Source: an uncultured Eubacteriales bacterium
GTDB taxonomy: Bacteria; Bacillota; Clostridia; Oscillospirales; Oscillospiraceae
Reading direction: 5' to 3'
Length of the DNA: 64,000 bases
Assembly: GCA_900316205.1 (NCBI GenBank)
Contig: ONBX01000003.1
Coordinates: 1 to 64,000, forward strand
The notes under the pieces are model-generated. The model was given only the letters and a program-made list of their open reading frames with translations, was not told where the DNA came from and did no database searches. The position numbers were made by a program, and so were the translations under genes. Below, piece by piece: positions 38,925 to 47,460 of the stretch. How positions within the stretch are numbered: position 1 is the first letter of the stretch; each line of letters begins with the position of its first letter.

Positions 38925-39945
38925 ACGCTCCCCTCCGCTTCCACCAGAGGCTGGATCCTTCGGCTCCGCTTCGCCGCGCTTAGGATGAGAAGGACGGAGC
39001 GATCAAAGGAACGGTCCAACGCAGAGAACGAATCAGAGCTAGGGACGAGCATTGCTCGTCCGCTGTTTTCGGGGACCACAGCTTGGGGCGGCCGACCAAT
39101 GGTCGGCCCTACGAGAAGAAGAGATCGGCAAATCGTAGGGGAGACCTGTGGTCGCCTGAAAGATCGGGAAAGCAAAAGAAGGCGGCCAAAGGCCACCCCA
39201 ACGGCGGGCGGGCGACGCAAAGGCCTCCCCTGCAAGGGGAGGTGTCGCCGCCGCTTGCGGCGGTGACGGAAGGGTATGTTCCTCCCCCAGCGGGGGAGAA
39301 TGTCAGCGCAGCTGACAGGTGAGGGAGAACAATATCAACTTCGCCGATCTCCACTGCTGATTGTGATCCGTCATTCTCCCTCATCACCCTCCAGTGTGCG
39401 CACTGGAGGGAGCTTCCCCCACTGGGGGAAGCACAATGGCAGACCGATGGTCGGCCCTACGAGGTGTAGCGGGATCGTGTGGTCATCCTGAGGAGGGGGA
39501 CCGAGGAAGGATCTCGACAGCACAAGTCCGAAATATCGAAGCGGGTAAGAGAAACGAGCCCTGTGCCGGGGGCGAGATCCTTCGACTCCGCTGCGCTGCG
39601 TTCAGGATGGCACAACGGAGCGATCAGGGGATCGCTCCCTACGCGACATGCCCCGTAGTTTCCGCAAGGCATGAAATACCGGAGACTCAGCACCGCCCGA
39701 ACGACTTTTCGTACACCGTAAGGAGGACAGCTGGCGCGAATCGCTTTAGGGATTGTTCCATCCGCTCCATTCCCTATAAGCTCCCCTGCGTAAGGGGTCT
39801 TGGGTCTGTCAGCGAAGCTGACTGAGGGGTCGTTCAGTTCACTCAGAATCCCACTATGTTGGCCGATTGTACAACCCCTTCGTCATCCGGCTCGCGGGAG
39901 ATCGCCGAATGCCACCTCCCCTTGCTCAGGGGAGGTTTTACCTCT
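38925..39945. repeat. Dense block of family A, B and C repeats
   Basis: A gene-free kilobase between two parS sites. Recognisable pieces: family C fragments (38940-38990, 39478-39612), family B hairpins (GGCCGACCAATGGTCGGCC near 39090, GGGAGACCTGTGGTCGCC near 39140, GGCGGCCAAAGGCCACCCC near 39182, GGAGCGATCAGGGGATCGCTCC near 39622), family A and its variants (39213-39320, 39375-39432, 39770-39836, inverted 39870-39937). Open frames here translate only repeats. Confidence 0.8.
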
Positions 39946-40008
39946 GTCCCTCAATTCCGAGTTGATTCGTCATTCTGTCCAAACTTGCGCCCTTCTCCGT
40001 GAATAAAA

Positions 40009-40024
40009 AGTTTCACGTGAAACA
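40009..40024. promoter_or_regulatory. parS: parS centromere site 2, next to the parA promoter
   Basis: AGTTTCACGTGAAACA, matching the consensus at 15 of 16 positions. It ends one base before the -35 of the parA promoter. Confidence 0.9.
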
Positions 40025-40053
40025 TTGAAAACCGGGACACATGCTGGTATAAT
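40025..40053 (+). promoter_or_regulatory. Promoter of parAB
   Basis: TTGAAA (40025-40030), 17 bases, TATAAT (40048-40053) preceded by GCTGG. It abuts parS site 2, so ParB bound there could affect its use. Confidence 0.8.
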
Positions 40054-40080
40054 ACCTTCATCTGAAACAGGAGAGTCGTC

Positions 40081-40836
40081 ATGGCCAGAATCGTTGCAAT
40101 CGCAAATCAGAAGGGCGGAGTGGGCAAAACCACCACCTGCGTGAATCTTACCGCGGCCCTGCACGGTCTGGGCTACCGGGTGCTGATGGTGGACTGCGAT
40201 CCCCAGGGCAACGGCAGTTCCGGCATGGGTGTGAAGAAAACCAGCCGCCCCAATACCTACGATCTGCTGATCAATCAGGCCGCGCCGGAGGAATGTGTGG
40301 TACATACCCCCTACGGAGACGTGATCCCCACCGGCAAGGAGCTGGCCGCGGCCTCCGTGGAGCTCATCGGCAAAGAAAACCGGGAATATGTGCTGAAAAC
40401 CGCCCTGCAGCAGCTTTACGCGGACTATGATTATATCCTGATCGACTGCCCGCCCTCTCTGGAGCTGCTGACGGTGGACGCCCTGGTGGCGGCGGACAGC
40501 GTGTTGATCCCCATGCAGTGCGAGTACTACGCCCTGGAGGGCATCGCGGACCTGATGACCAGCATCAAGATGTGCAGCAAGCGCCTGAATCGGCGGCTGA
40601 AGGTGGAGGGCATCGTCCTCACCATGTTCGACGGCCGGGCCAACCTGAGCAATCAGGTGGCCGGGGAACTGCGCCGCCATCTGGGGGACAAGGTCTATCA
40701 GACGGTGATCCCCCGCAGCGTGCGCCTCTCCGAGGCGCCCAGCCACGGTGTGCCCGGGGTGCTCTATGACAAGGCAAACAAGGGCAGCAAGGCCTATATG
40801 GCCCTGGCGGAGGAATTTTCCGCCCGCTGCAAATGA
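40081..40836 (+). CDS. parA: Chromosome partitioning ATPase ParA (Soj)
   Basis: 251 residues. Deviant Walker A KGGVGKTTTCVNL (about 10-22), MVDCDPQGNGS, and Walker B YILIDCPPSLELLTVDAL; C-terminal VIPRSVRLSEAPSHGVP is typical Soj. ParA works with ParB-parS in origin segregation and also modulates DnaA. ATG 40081 follows AGGAG-like sequence. parB starts 26 bases downstream. Confidence 0.95.
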   Translation: MARIVAIANQKGGVGKTTTCVNLTAALHGLGYRVLMVDCDPQGNGSSGMGVKKTSRPNTYDLLINQAAPEECVVHTPYGDVIPTGKELAAASVELIGKENREYVLKTALQQLYADYDYILIDCPPSLELLTVDALVAADSVLIPMQCEYYALEGIADLMTSIKMCSKRLNRRLKVEGIVLTMFDGRANLSNQVAGELRRHLGDKVYQTVIPRSVRLSEAPSHGVPGVLYDKANKGSKAYMALAEEFSARCK

Positions 40837-40862
40837 GCTTTGACGCAAAAACAGGAGGAACT

Positions 40863-41735
40863 ATGGCAGCAAAAGAAAAAAAGGGCCTGGGCCTGGGCCT
40901 GGACGCCCTTTTTGCCGCAAACGACCTGGAGGAAGCGGAAGGGGAATTGCTGACCCTGCCCATCGCCAAGGTGGAGCCCAGGGAGGCCCAGCCCCGCAAG
41001 AACTTTGACGAGGAAGCGCTCCAGGCTTTGGCCGATTCCATCGCCCAATACGGCCTGATCCAGCCCATTGTGGCCCGCAAGCTGGACAGCGGCTATTATC
41101 AGATCATCGCCGGTGAGCGCCGCTGGCGGGCGTCCCGCATGGCGGGCCTCGACGAGGTCCCGGTCCGTGTCATCACGGCGGATGACCGCCGCACCGCGGA
41201 GCTGGCCCTGGTGGAAAATCTCCAGCGGGAGGATCTGAACCCCATTGAGGAGGCCAAGGGCTACAAAACCCTGATGGAGGACTACGGCCTTACCCAGGAG
41301 GAGACGGCCAAAAGCGTGGGCCGCTCCCGCCCTGCCGTGGCCAATTCCCTGCGCCTGCTGAGTCTCAGCCCGAAGGTCATGGACCTGGTGGAGAAGAAAG
41401 AGCTCTCCGCGGGGCACGCCCGGGCCCTACTGCCCCTGAGCAATGAAAAGCTTCAGTGGGACGCAGCCCAGGAGGTACTGAAAAAATCCCTCTCCGTCCG
41501 CCGGACCGAGCAGCTGGCCGCCCGTATGAGCAGGACGCCGGCAACGGACAAGCCGGTGGATCCCCTGGCGGTGAATTACGCCGCCGAGGTCGCCGAGGAG
41601 CTCTCCAAGCTGCTGGGCCGCAAGGTCCGGCTGGTGGAAGGCGCAAAGGGCGGCAAGATCGAACTGGACTATTATGACGCGGACGACCGGGAAAACCTGA
41701 TCGACGCGCTGCGTACATGGAAAAAGGAAGGATAA
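40863..41735 (+). CDS. parB: Chromosome partitioning CTPase/DNA-binding protein ParB (Spo0J)
   Basis: 290 residues. N-terminal ParA-stimulating stretch KEKKGLGLGLDALFAAND, CTP-binding motif with IIAGERRWRASRMAGL and LVENLQREDLNPIEEA, helix-turn-helix EETAKSVGRSRPAVANSLRLL, C-terminal dimerisation domain. ATG 40863 follows AGGAGGAACT; the longer frame from 40833 is read-through. It binds the two parS sites upstream. Confidence 0.95.
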   Translation: MAAKEKKGLGLGLDALFAANDLEEAEGELLTLPIAKVEPREAQPRKNFDEEALQALADSIAQYGLIQPIVARKLDSGYYQIIAGERRWRASRMAGLDEVPVRVITADDRRTAELALVENLQREDLNPIEEAKGYKTLMEDYGLTQEETAKSVGRSRPAVANSLRLLSLSPKVMDLVEKKELSAGHARALLPLSNEKLQWDAAQEVLKKSLSVRRTEQLAARMSRTPATDKPVDPLAVNYAAEVAEELSKLLGRKVRLVEGAKGGKIELDYYDADDRENLIDALRTWKKEG

Positions 41736-41738
41736 AGC

Positions 41739-43058
41739 ATGCTGGATATCCGTTTTATTCGTGAAAACCCTGAAATCGTCCGGGAAAACATTCGCAAGAA
41801 GTTCCAGGACCAGAAGCTCCCCCTGGTGGACGAGGTGCTGGACCTGGATCAGAAGAATCGCGCTGCCATCACCGAGGCCAGTGACCTGCGCGCCCAGCGC
41901 AACGCCCTGAGCAAGGCCAACGGCCCCCTCTTCGGCAAGCTGAAAAAGGCCTCCGAGGAGGAGAAGGCCGCCATCCAGGCCCAGATCGACGCCAACATGG
42001 CCCAGGTCAAGGCCAACGACCTGCGCCTGCAGGAGCTGGAGCAGCTGGAGAAGGAATACGACGCCCAGCTGCACCACGATCTGCTGCAGATCCCCAACAT
42101 CATCGACCCCTCCGTGCCCATCGGCCCGGACGACAGCTATAATGTGGAGGTTCAGCGTTTTGGCGAGCCCAAGACCCCGGATTTCCCCATCCCCTACCAC
42201 ACCGAGATCATGGAACGCTTCAACGGCGTGGACATGGACGCCGCCGGCCGGGTCTCCGGAAACGGCTTCTACTACCTGATGGGCGATATTGCCCGGCTCC
42301 ACTCCGCGGTGCTGGCCTATGCCCGGGATTTCATGATCGACAAGGGCTTTATCTACTGCATCCCGCCCTTCATGATCCATGGCAACGTGGTGGAGGGCGT
42401 CATGAGCCAGACGGACATGGACGCCATGATGTACAAGATCGAAGGGGAGGACCTGTACCTGATCGGTACCAGCGAGCACTCCATGATCGGCAAGTTCATC
42501 GATCAGGTCCTGCCCGAGGACAGCCTGCCCCAGACCCTCACCAGCTATTCTCCCTGCTTCCGCAAGGAGAAGGGCGCCCACGGCATCGAGGAGCGGGGCG
42601 TCTACCGCATCCACCAGTTTGAAAAGCAGGAGATGATCGTGGTCTGCAAGCCCGAGGACTCCATGGCCTGGTATGAGAAGATGTGGCGCTTCTCCGTGGA
42701 ACTTTTCCAGAATATGGAAATCCCGGTGCGCCAGCTGGAGTGCTGCTCCGGTGACCTGGCGGATTTGAAGGTCAAGTCCTGCGACATCGAAGCCTGGTCT
42801 CCCCGGCAGCAGAAGTACTTTGAGGTCTGCTCCTGCTCCAACCTGGGCGACGCTCAGGCGAGACGGCTGAAGATCCGCGTCAAGGGCGGTGACGGCAAGA
42901 TGTATCTGCCCCACACCCTCAACAACACTGTGGTGGCCCCTCCCCGGATGCTCATTGCCTTCCTGGAGAACCACCTGCAGGCTGACGGCAGCATCACCAT
43001 TCCTGCCGTCCTGACACCGTATATGGGCGGGAAGACGATTCTCGTACCAAATAAATAA
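41739..43058 (+). CDS. serS: Seryl-tRNA synthetase
   Basis: 439 residues, class II. N-terminal antiparallel coiled coil that grips tRNA-Ser (about 30-105, rich in Glu/Lys/Ala), then motif 2 SPCFRKEKGAHGIEERGVYRIHQFEK and motif 3 NNTVVAPPRMLIAFLENH. The start lies four bases after the parB stop with AAGGAAGG inside the parB end, so it is probably co-transcribed with parAB. No T-box leader. Confidence 0.95.
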   Translation: MLDIRFIRENPEIVRENIRKKFQDQKLPLVDEVLDLDQKNRAAITEASDLRAQRNALSKANGPLFGKLKKASEEEKAAIQAQIDANMAQVKANDLRLQELEQLEKEYDAQLHHDLLQIPNIIDPSVPIGPDDSYNVEVQRFGEPKTPDFPIPYHTEIMERFNGVDMDAAGRVSGNGFYYLMGDIARLHSAVLAYARDFMIDKGFIYCIPPFMIHGNVVEGVMSQTDMDAMMYKIEGEDLYLIGTSEHSMIGKFIDQVLPEDSLPQTLTSYSPCFRKEKGAHGIEERGVYRIHQFEKQEMIVVCKPEDSMAWYEKMWRFSVELFQNMEIPVRQLECCSGDLADLKVKSCDIEAWSPRQQKYFEVCSCSNLGDAQARRLKIRVKGGDGKMYLPHTLNNTVVAPPRMLIAFLENHLQADGSITIPAVLTPYMGGKTILVPNK

Positions 43059-43076
43059 GAACAGGAGAGGAAACAA

Positions 43077-43517
43077 ATGAAAAAGTTCTTTGAAGAGTTC
43101 AAAGCCTTCATCACCAAGGGCAACGTTCTGGACATGGCCATCGGCGTCATCGTCGGCGGTGCTTTCGGCGCCATCACCAGCTCCCTGGTGGGCAACGTCA
43201 TCACCCCGCTGCTGGCCTGGCTGTTCAAGGCTCCCAACACCGACGCGCTGAACATCACCCTGCGTGCTGCCGATGAGGCTGCCGGCACCGAGGCCGTGGT
43301 CCTGGGCCTGGGCACCTTTGTTGGCGCCATCATCAACTTCCTGGTCATCGCGCTGGTGCTCTTCAGCGTCATCAAGGCCTTCAACAAGGCCCGCGAGCTG
43401 GCTGAGGCCAAGCTGAAGAAGCAGCAGGAAGAGGAAGCCGCCGCCCCCGAGGAGCCCGCCGGCCCCACCACCGAGGAGTTGCTGGCCGACATCCTTGCCG
43501 AGCTGAAGAAGAAATAA
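43077..43517 (+). CDS. mscL: Large-conductance mechanosensitive channel MscL
   Basis: 146 residues. MKKFFEEFKAFITKGNVLDMAIGVIVGGAFGAITSSLV covers the N-terminal helix and TM1, FVGAIINFLVIALVLFSVIKA is TM2, and the C-terminal bundle ELLADILAELKKK. Emergency osmotic valve, homopentamer in the membrane. Nineteen bases after serS, with AGGAGAGG. A strong terminator follows. Confidence 0.93.
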   Translation: MKKFFEEFKAFITKGNVLDMAIGVIVGGAFGAITSSLVGNVITPLLAWLFKAPNTDALNITLRAADEAAGTEAVVLGLGTFVGAIINFLVIALVLFSVIKAFNKARELAEAKLKKQQEEEAAAPEEPAGPTTEELLADILAELKKK

Positions 43518-43529
43518 GCAATTCCAAAC

Positions 43530-43572
43530 ATAAAAAAACCTGAGAACACGGTCTGTGCTCTCAGGTTTTTTA
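43530..43572 (+). terminator. Terminator of mscL
   Basis: AAAAAACCTGAGAACAC, loop, GTGCTCTCAGGTTTTTT; stem of about 12 pairs and T tail. Confidence 0.88.
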
Positions 43573-43667
43573 TGAGTTTTGAGATAGGAGATTTGGGGCA
43601 TGAGGGGATCATGGACGGCAAAAAGAGTCGCAGAGGAGGGTCCGGACCCTCCTCTGCGCCATCCCCC

Positions 43668-43704
43668 AAAAAAACAGACGCGGTATTTCGCGTCTGTTTT
43701 TTTG
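43668..43704 (-). terminator. Terminator of the BMP/ABC importer operon
   Basis: AAAAACAGACGCGG, short loop, CGCGTCTGTTTTTTT around 43672-43703; symmetric, so it may end transcripts from both sides. A second hairpin GGAGGGTCCGGACCCTCC lies just left of it. Confidence 0.8.
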
Positions 43705-43724
43705 ATGATATGGATGCCTTCGTC

Positions 43725-44666
43725 TTAACGCATGCCCTTGTCGTAGGGGATGCCTTCGGCCTTGGGCGCCCGGGACTTGCCGGAGGTCAGGGCCAGAACG
43801 ATCAGGGACACGATGTAGGGCATCATGTTGTAGACCGTGCCGGGGATGTTCAGCGCGGAGAGGAAGTCGAAGCCCGCGTACACGTTGGACAGGGCGCGGA
43901 ACAGACCGAAGAGCAGCGCCGCCAGGGCGATGCGCAGGGGCTTCCACTGACCAAAGATCATGACTGCCAGAGCCAGGAAGCCGAAGCCGGCCACGCCGTA
44001 CTCAAACTGCCACTGGGAAACGCCTGCCAGAATGTAGCAGATGCCTCCCAGGCCGCCCAGCGCGCCGGAGATGAGCACGCCGGCCCAGCGCATCTTGAAC
44101 ACGTTGATGCCCACGGAGGCGGCCGCCTGGGGGTGCTCGCCGCAGGCCATGAGCCGCAGACCGAACTTGGTCTTGTACAGGATCACGTAGGCCAGGATCA
44201 GCACGATCACGGCGACCACCATGAACCAGTTGAACTCGAAGGAGCCGATGGCTTTCACGAAGGCCTTCTTAGGCTCCACATAGATGATGGTGGCGGAGTG
44301 GTCGTTGGGGTTGGCGGCGGTGTTGATGGCCTTGACGAAGACCGTGGCGGCGGCGGTGCCCAGCATGTTCAGGGCGGTGCCGACGATGGTCTGGTCAGCC
44401 TTGAAGTTGATGCTTGCCACAGCCAGCAGCGAAGAGTACACCACGCCGAAAACGATGGCGGCCAGCAGCGTCAGCAGGACGATGACGATGGCGGAGGTGC
44501 CGGCGGGGAGCATGCGCATCATCAGCGCGCCGCCCAGGGCGCCGATGACCATGATGCCCTCCAGGCCCAGGTTGATGACGCCGGAGTGCTCGGAGAAGCA
44601 GCCGCCAAGCGCGACCAACAGCAGCACGGAAGAGAAGATCAGCGTGTATTGGATCAGCAGCAGCAT
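43725..44666 (-). CDS. ABC importer permease 2 (nucleoside/simple-sugar, BMP-associated)
   Basis: 313 residues, eight or more membrane segments. The stretch SEHSGVINLGLEGIMVIGAL is the signature of branched-chain/BMP-type permeases (NupQ/YufQ-like). One-base overlap with the upstream permease gene (TAATG). Works with permease 1, the double ATPase and the lipoprotein encoded upstream. Nucleoside specificity is inferred from the BMP-type binding protein and neighbouring salvage enzymes. Confidence 0.88.
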   Translation of the reverse strand: MLLLIQYTLIFSSVLLLVALGGCFSEHSGVINLGLEGIMVIGALGGALMMRMLPAGTSAIVIVLLTLLAAIVFGVVYSSLLAVASINFKADQTIVGTALNMLGTAAATVFVKAINTAANPNDHSATIIYVEPKKAFVKAIGSFEFNWFMVVAVIVLILAYVILYKTKFGLRLMACGEHPQAAASVGINVFKMRWAGVLISGALGGLGGICYILAGVSQWQFEYGVAGFGFLALAVMIFGQWKPLRIALAALLFGLFRALSNVYAGFDFLSALNIPGTVYNMMPYIVSLIVLALTSGKSRAPKAEGIPYDKGMR

Positions 44667-45799
44667 TACTTCTCGCCTCCTTTCGCCTCAGCGGCAAGTT
44701 TCTTTTCCTTCTGCGCCTGCTTTTCATCGCTCTTGGCGAGACCCTTGTTGATGGCGGTCTTCAGGAAGAGCACAAAGCCGCAGAGGTAGATGATGATGGA
44801 GGAGATCAGATCCGAGATCTGGGCACAGTAGTGGCTCAGGTCCACATTGGGACCGCCGTCGGTGATGTGCTGGATGAAGAAGGAGGAGAAAATGGTGCCG
44901 ATGGGGTTCAGACCGCCCAGGAAGGTGGCGGCGATGCCGTTGAAGCCCATGCCGGGCACGGAGGTCTGAGTGACGGACCACTGCTCGATATCGGTCAGAT
45001 ACAGCATGGCGCCGCCCAGACCGGCGAGACCGCCCGCGATGACCAGGGTGAGGATGATGTTGCGCTTCTCCGCCATGCCGGCGTACTTGGCGGCGTTGCG
45101 GTTGTTGCCGGTTGCGCGCAGCTCATAGCCGAAGCGGGTGCGGTTCATCACCACATAGACGATGATGGCCATGATGATGGCCAGGGGGATGGCGATGGTG
45201 ACCTTGTCATAGCCCAAAAGCTTGTCCAGTCCGGCGCCGGGCAGGATGGCCTGGGGGGCGCTTTCCTTCAGCTTCAGGGTGTAGTGGCTTGCTTCCTGCT
45301 TTTGACTCATCAGGATCATGTTGGTGGTATACAGCGCGATCCAGTTGAGCATGATGCCGGAGATGACCTCGTTGACGTTGCAGAAGGACTTCAGCACGCC
45401 CACGATGGCGCCCAGGGCGGCGGCGGCCACGATGGCCAGCAGCACGCAGGGCAGCCAGCCCCAGTGCCAGGCCAGGGCGGCGTAGAGGCTGGCGCAGACG
45501 CCGGCAACATACTGACCGGCGGCGCCGATGTTGAACAGACCTACCTTATAGGCAAAGAGCACCGACAGACCGCACATCAGCAGCGGAGCGGTGCGCACCA
45601 GGGTGGCGCCCAGCAGCTTGACGCGGCGGCTGTGGTTCGCGGTTTTCAGGAAGTTTTTCAGGACTGCCAGGATGGCGTCCCAAGCCCCTTCGGGGTTAAT
45701 GAACAGCAGCACGATGTAGCCGATCAGCAGACCCAGGATGATGCACAGGAGAGAGGCGATCAGGGACTGGACGGCATCGTTTTTCAAGATTTTTTTCAT
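44666..45799 (-). CDS. ABC importer permease 1 (nucleoside/simple-sugar, BMP-associated)
   Basis: 377 residues, about ten membrane segments, YufP/NupP-like. VLFAYKVGLFNIGAAGQYVAG is the counterpart of the permease-2 signature; GLAGLGGAMLYLT and PGMGFNGIAATFLGGLNPIG are conserved further on. Charged C-terminal tail rich in Lys/Glu. Overlaps the ATPase stop by four bases. Confidence 0.88.
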   Translation of the reverse strand: MKKILKNDAVQSLIASLLCIILGLLIGYIVLLFINPEGAWDAILAVLKNFLKTANHSRRVKLLGATLVRTAPLLMCGLSVLFAYKVGLFNIGAAGQYVAGVCASLYAALAWHWGWLPCVLLAIVAAAALGAIVGVLKSFCNVNEVISGIMLNWIALYTTNMILMSQKQEASHYTLKLKESAPQAILPGAGLDKLLGYDKVTIAIPLAIIMAIIVYVVMNRTRFGYELRATGNNRNAAKYAGMAEKRNIILTLVIAGGLAGLGGAMLYLTDIEQWSVTQTSVPGMGFNGIAATFLGGLNPIGTIFSSFFIQHITDGGPNVDLSHYCAQISDLISSIIIYLCGFVLFLKTAINKGLAKSDEKQAQKEKKLAAEAKGGEK

Positions 45800-47334
45800 G
45801 CCTTCACCTCATCTCTCTTGGCGCCTGCCATGTACAGGCCCAGTTCCTCCTGGGTGGTCTTCTTGGGATCCAGCTCGCCCACGATCTCGCCTTCATACAT
45901 GACGAGGATGCGGTCGGGCACGTCCATGACCTCGTCCAGCTCCAGGGAGACCAGCAGCACCGCCTTGCCGGCGTCCCGCTGGGCCACCAGCTGCTTGTGG
46001 ACGGATTCGATGGCGCCAACGTCCAGGCCGCGGGTGGGCTGGACGGCCAGCAGCAGATCAGGGGCCTTGTCGATCTCACGGGCGATAATGGCCTTCTGCT
46101 GGTTGCCGCCGGACATGCTCCGGGCAATGGTGATGGGGCCCTGGCCGGAGCGCACGTCGTATTCCTGGATGAGGCGCTCGGCGTATTCGCGGATGGGCTT
46201 GCGCTTCAGGAAGCCGGCCTTGGTGGTGAATTCCGGCTCAAAGTAGCGCTGGAGGATGATGTTGTATTCCAGAGGATAATCCAGCACCAGACCGTGCTTG
46301 TGCCGGTCCTCAGGAATGTGGCTCAGACCGGAGGTGGAGCGCTTGCGGATGGAGGCCTTGGTGATGTCCTGTCCCTTGAAGAGGATCTTGCCGGACTTCA
46401 GAGGCTCCAGACCGCTGAGGCCGTAGACCAGCTCGGTCTGGCCGTTGCCGTCGATGCCGGCGATGCAGACGATCTCGCCGGCGCGGACCTTGAAGCTCAC
46501 GTCCTTCACGGCGTCCTTTTTGTGGACTTTGGAGGCCACCGTCATGTTTTCCACTTCCAGGATCACGTCGCCCGGGGTGCTGGGCTTCTTCTCCACGTGG
46601 AAGTTGACGTTGCGGCCCACCATCATGGCGGAAAGCTGCTCCACGGTGGTGTTCTTGGTTTCCACGGTGCCGATGTACTTGCCCTTGCGCAGCACCGTGC
46701 AGCGGTCTGCCACGGCCATGATCTCCGCCAGCTTGTGGGAGATGAAGAGGATGCTCTTGCCCTCGGCCGCCAGATTCTTCATGATCTGCATGAGCTCTTC
46801 GATCTCCTGGGGGGTCAGCACGGCGGTGGGCTCGTCAAAGATCAGGATCTCGTTGTCGCGGTACAGCATCTTCAGGATCTCGGTGCGCTGCTGCATACCC
46901 ACGGTGATGTCCTCGATGATGGCGTCCGGGTCCACATGAAGGCCATACTTTTCGGACAGAGCCATGACCTTTTCTCTTGCTTCCTTCTTCTGCAGGAAGC
47001 CGTGCTTGGTGGGCTCAACGCCCAGGATGATGTTGTCCAGGACGGAGAAGCATTCCACCAGCTTGAAGTGCTGATGCACCATGCCGATGCCAAGGGCATT
47101 GGCGTCGTTGGGGTCTTTGATCTGCACTTCCTTGCCGTCCTTTTTGATGACGCCCTCTTCCGCCTGATACAGACCGAACAGGACGCTCATCAGCGTGGAT
47201 TTGCCAGCGCCGTTTTCCCCCAGCAGGGCGTGGATCTCGCCGCGCTTCAACTGCAGGGTGATGTCGTCGTTGGCGATGATGCCTGGGAACCGTTTCGTGA
47301 TGTGAAGCATCTCGATTGCGTATGGACTGTCCAA
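45796..47334 (-). CDS. ABC importer ATPase with two nucleotide-binding domains
   Basis: 512 residues, sugar/nucleoside-type double ATPase (YufO/NupO, RbsA-like). Domain 1: Walker A LLGENGAGKSTLMSVLFG, signature VGMQQRTEILK, Walker B ILIFDEPTAVLTPQE. Domain 2 is degenerate: GIDGNGQTELV in place of Walker A, signature SGGNQQKAIIARE, and LLLAVQPTRGLD. Starts at TTG 47334, nine bases after GGGAGG. Confidence 0.92.
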   Translation of the reverse strand: MDSPYAIEMLHITKRFPGIIANDDITLQLKRGEIHALLGENGAGKSTLMSVLFGLYQAEEGVIKKDGKEVQIKDPNDANALGIGMVHQHFKLVECFSVLDNIILGVEPTKHGFLQKKEAREKVMALSEKYGLHVDPDAIIEDITVGMQQRTEILKMLYRDNEILIFDEPTAVLTPQEIEELMQIMKNLAAEGKSILFISHKLAEIMAVADRCTVLRKGKYIGTVETKNTTVEQLSAMMVGRNVNFHVEKKPSTPGDVILEVENMTVASKVHKKDAVKDVSFKVRAGEIVCIAGIDGNGQTELVYGLSGLEPLKSGKILFKGQDITKASIRKRSTSGLSHIPEDRHKHGLVLDYPLEYNIILQRYFEPEFTTKAGFLKRKPIREYAERLIQEYDVRSGQGPITIARSMSGGNQQKAIIAREIDKAPDLLLAVQPTRGLDVGAIESVHKQLVAQRDAGKAVLLVSLELDEVMDVPDRILVMYEGEIVGELDPKKTTQEELGLYMAGAKRDEVKA

Positions 47335-47407
47335 CCGTATCGACCTCCCTTATATAGCTTCATAACGCTATCATACAACAGAAAGGGGTCGTTTGTAAAC
47401 AAAAAAT

Positions 47408-47446
47408 GAAGAAAAAGGACAGGCCCGAAAGCCTGTCCTTTGTGTT
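47408..47446 (-). terminator. Hairpin between the binding protein and the ATPase gene
   Basis: AAAGGACAGGC, CCGAAA loop, GCCTGTCCTTT. On the minus strand a T-rich tail follows. It may attenuate the operon so that more binding protein than transporter is made. Confidence 0.75.
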
Positions 47447-47460
47447 TCTTGGGTTTTGAA

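Noticed and set aside
38886..39266. Open frame beginning GKLFHVKHVRGK after gpr
   Set aside because: It translates the parS palindrome and repeats; no ribosome site.
41427..43601. Open frame of 724 codons opposite serS, mscL and part of parB
   Set aside because: Covers three certain genes; product is an antisense artefact.
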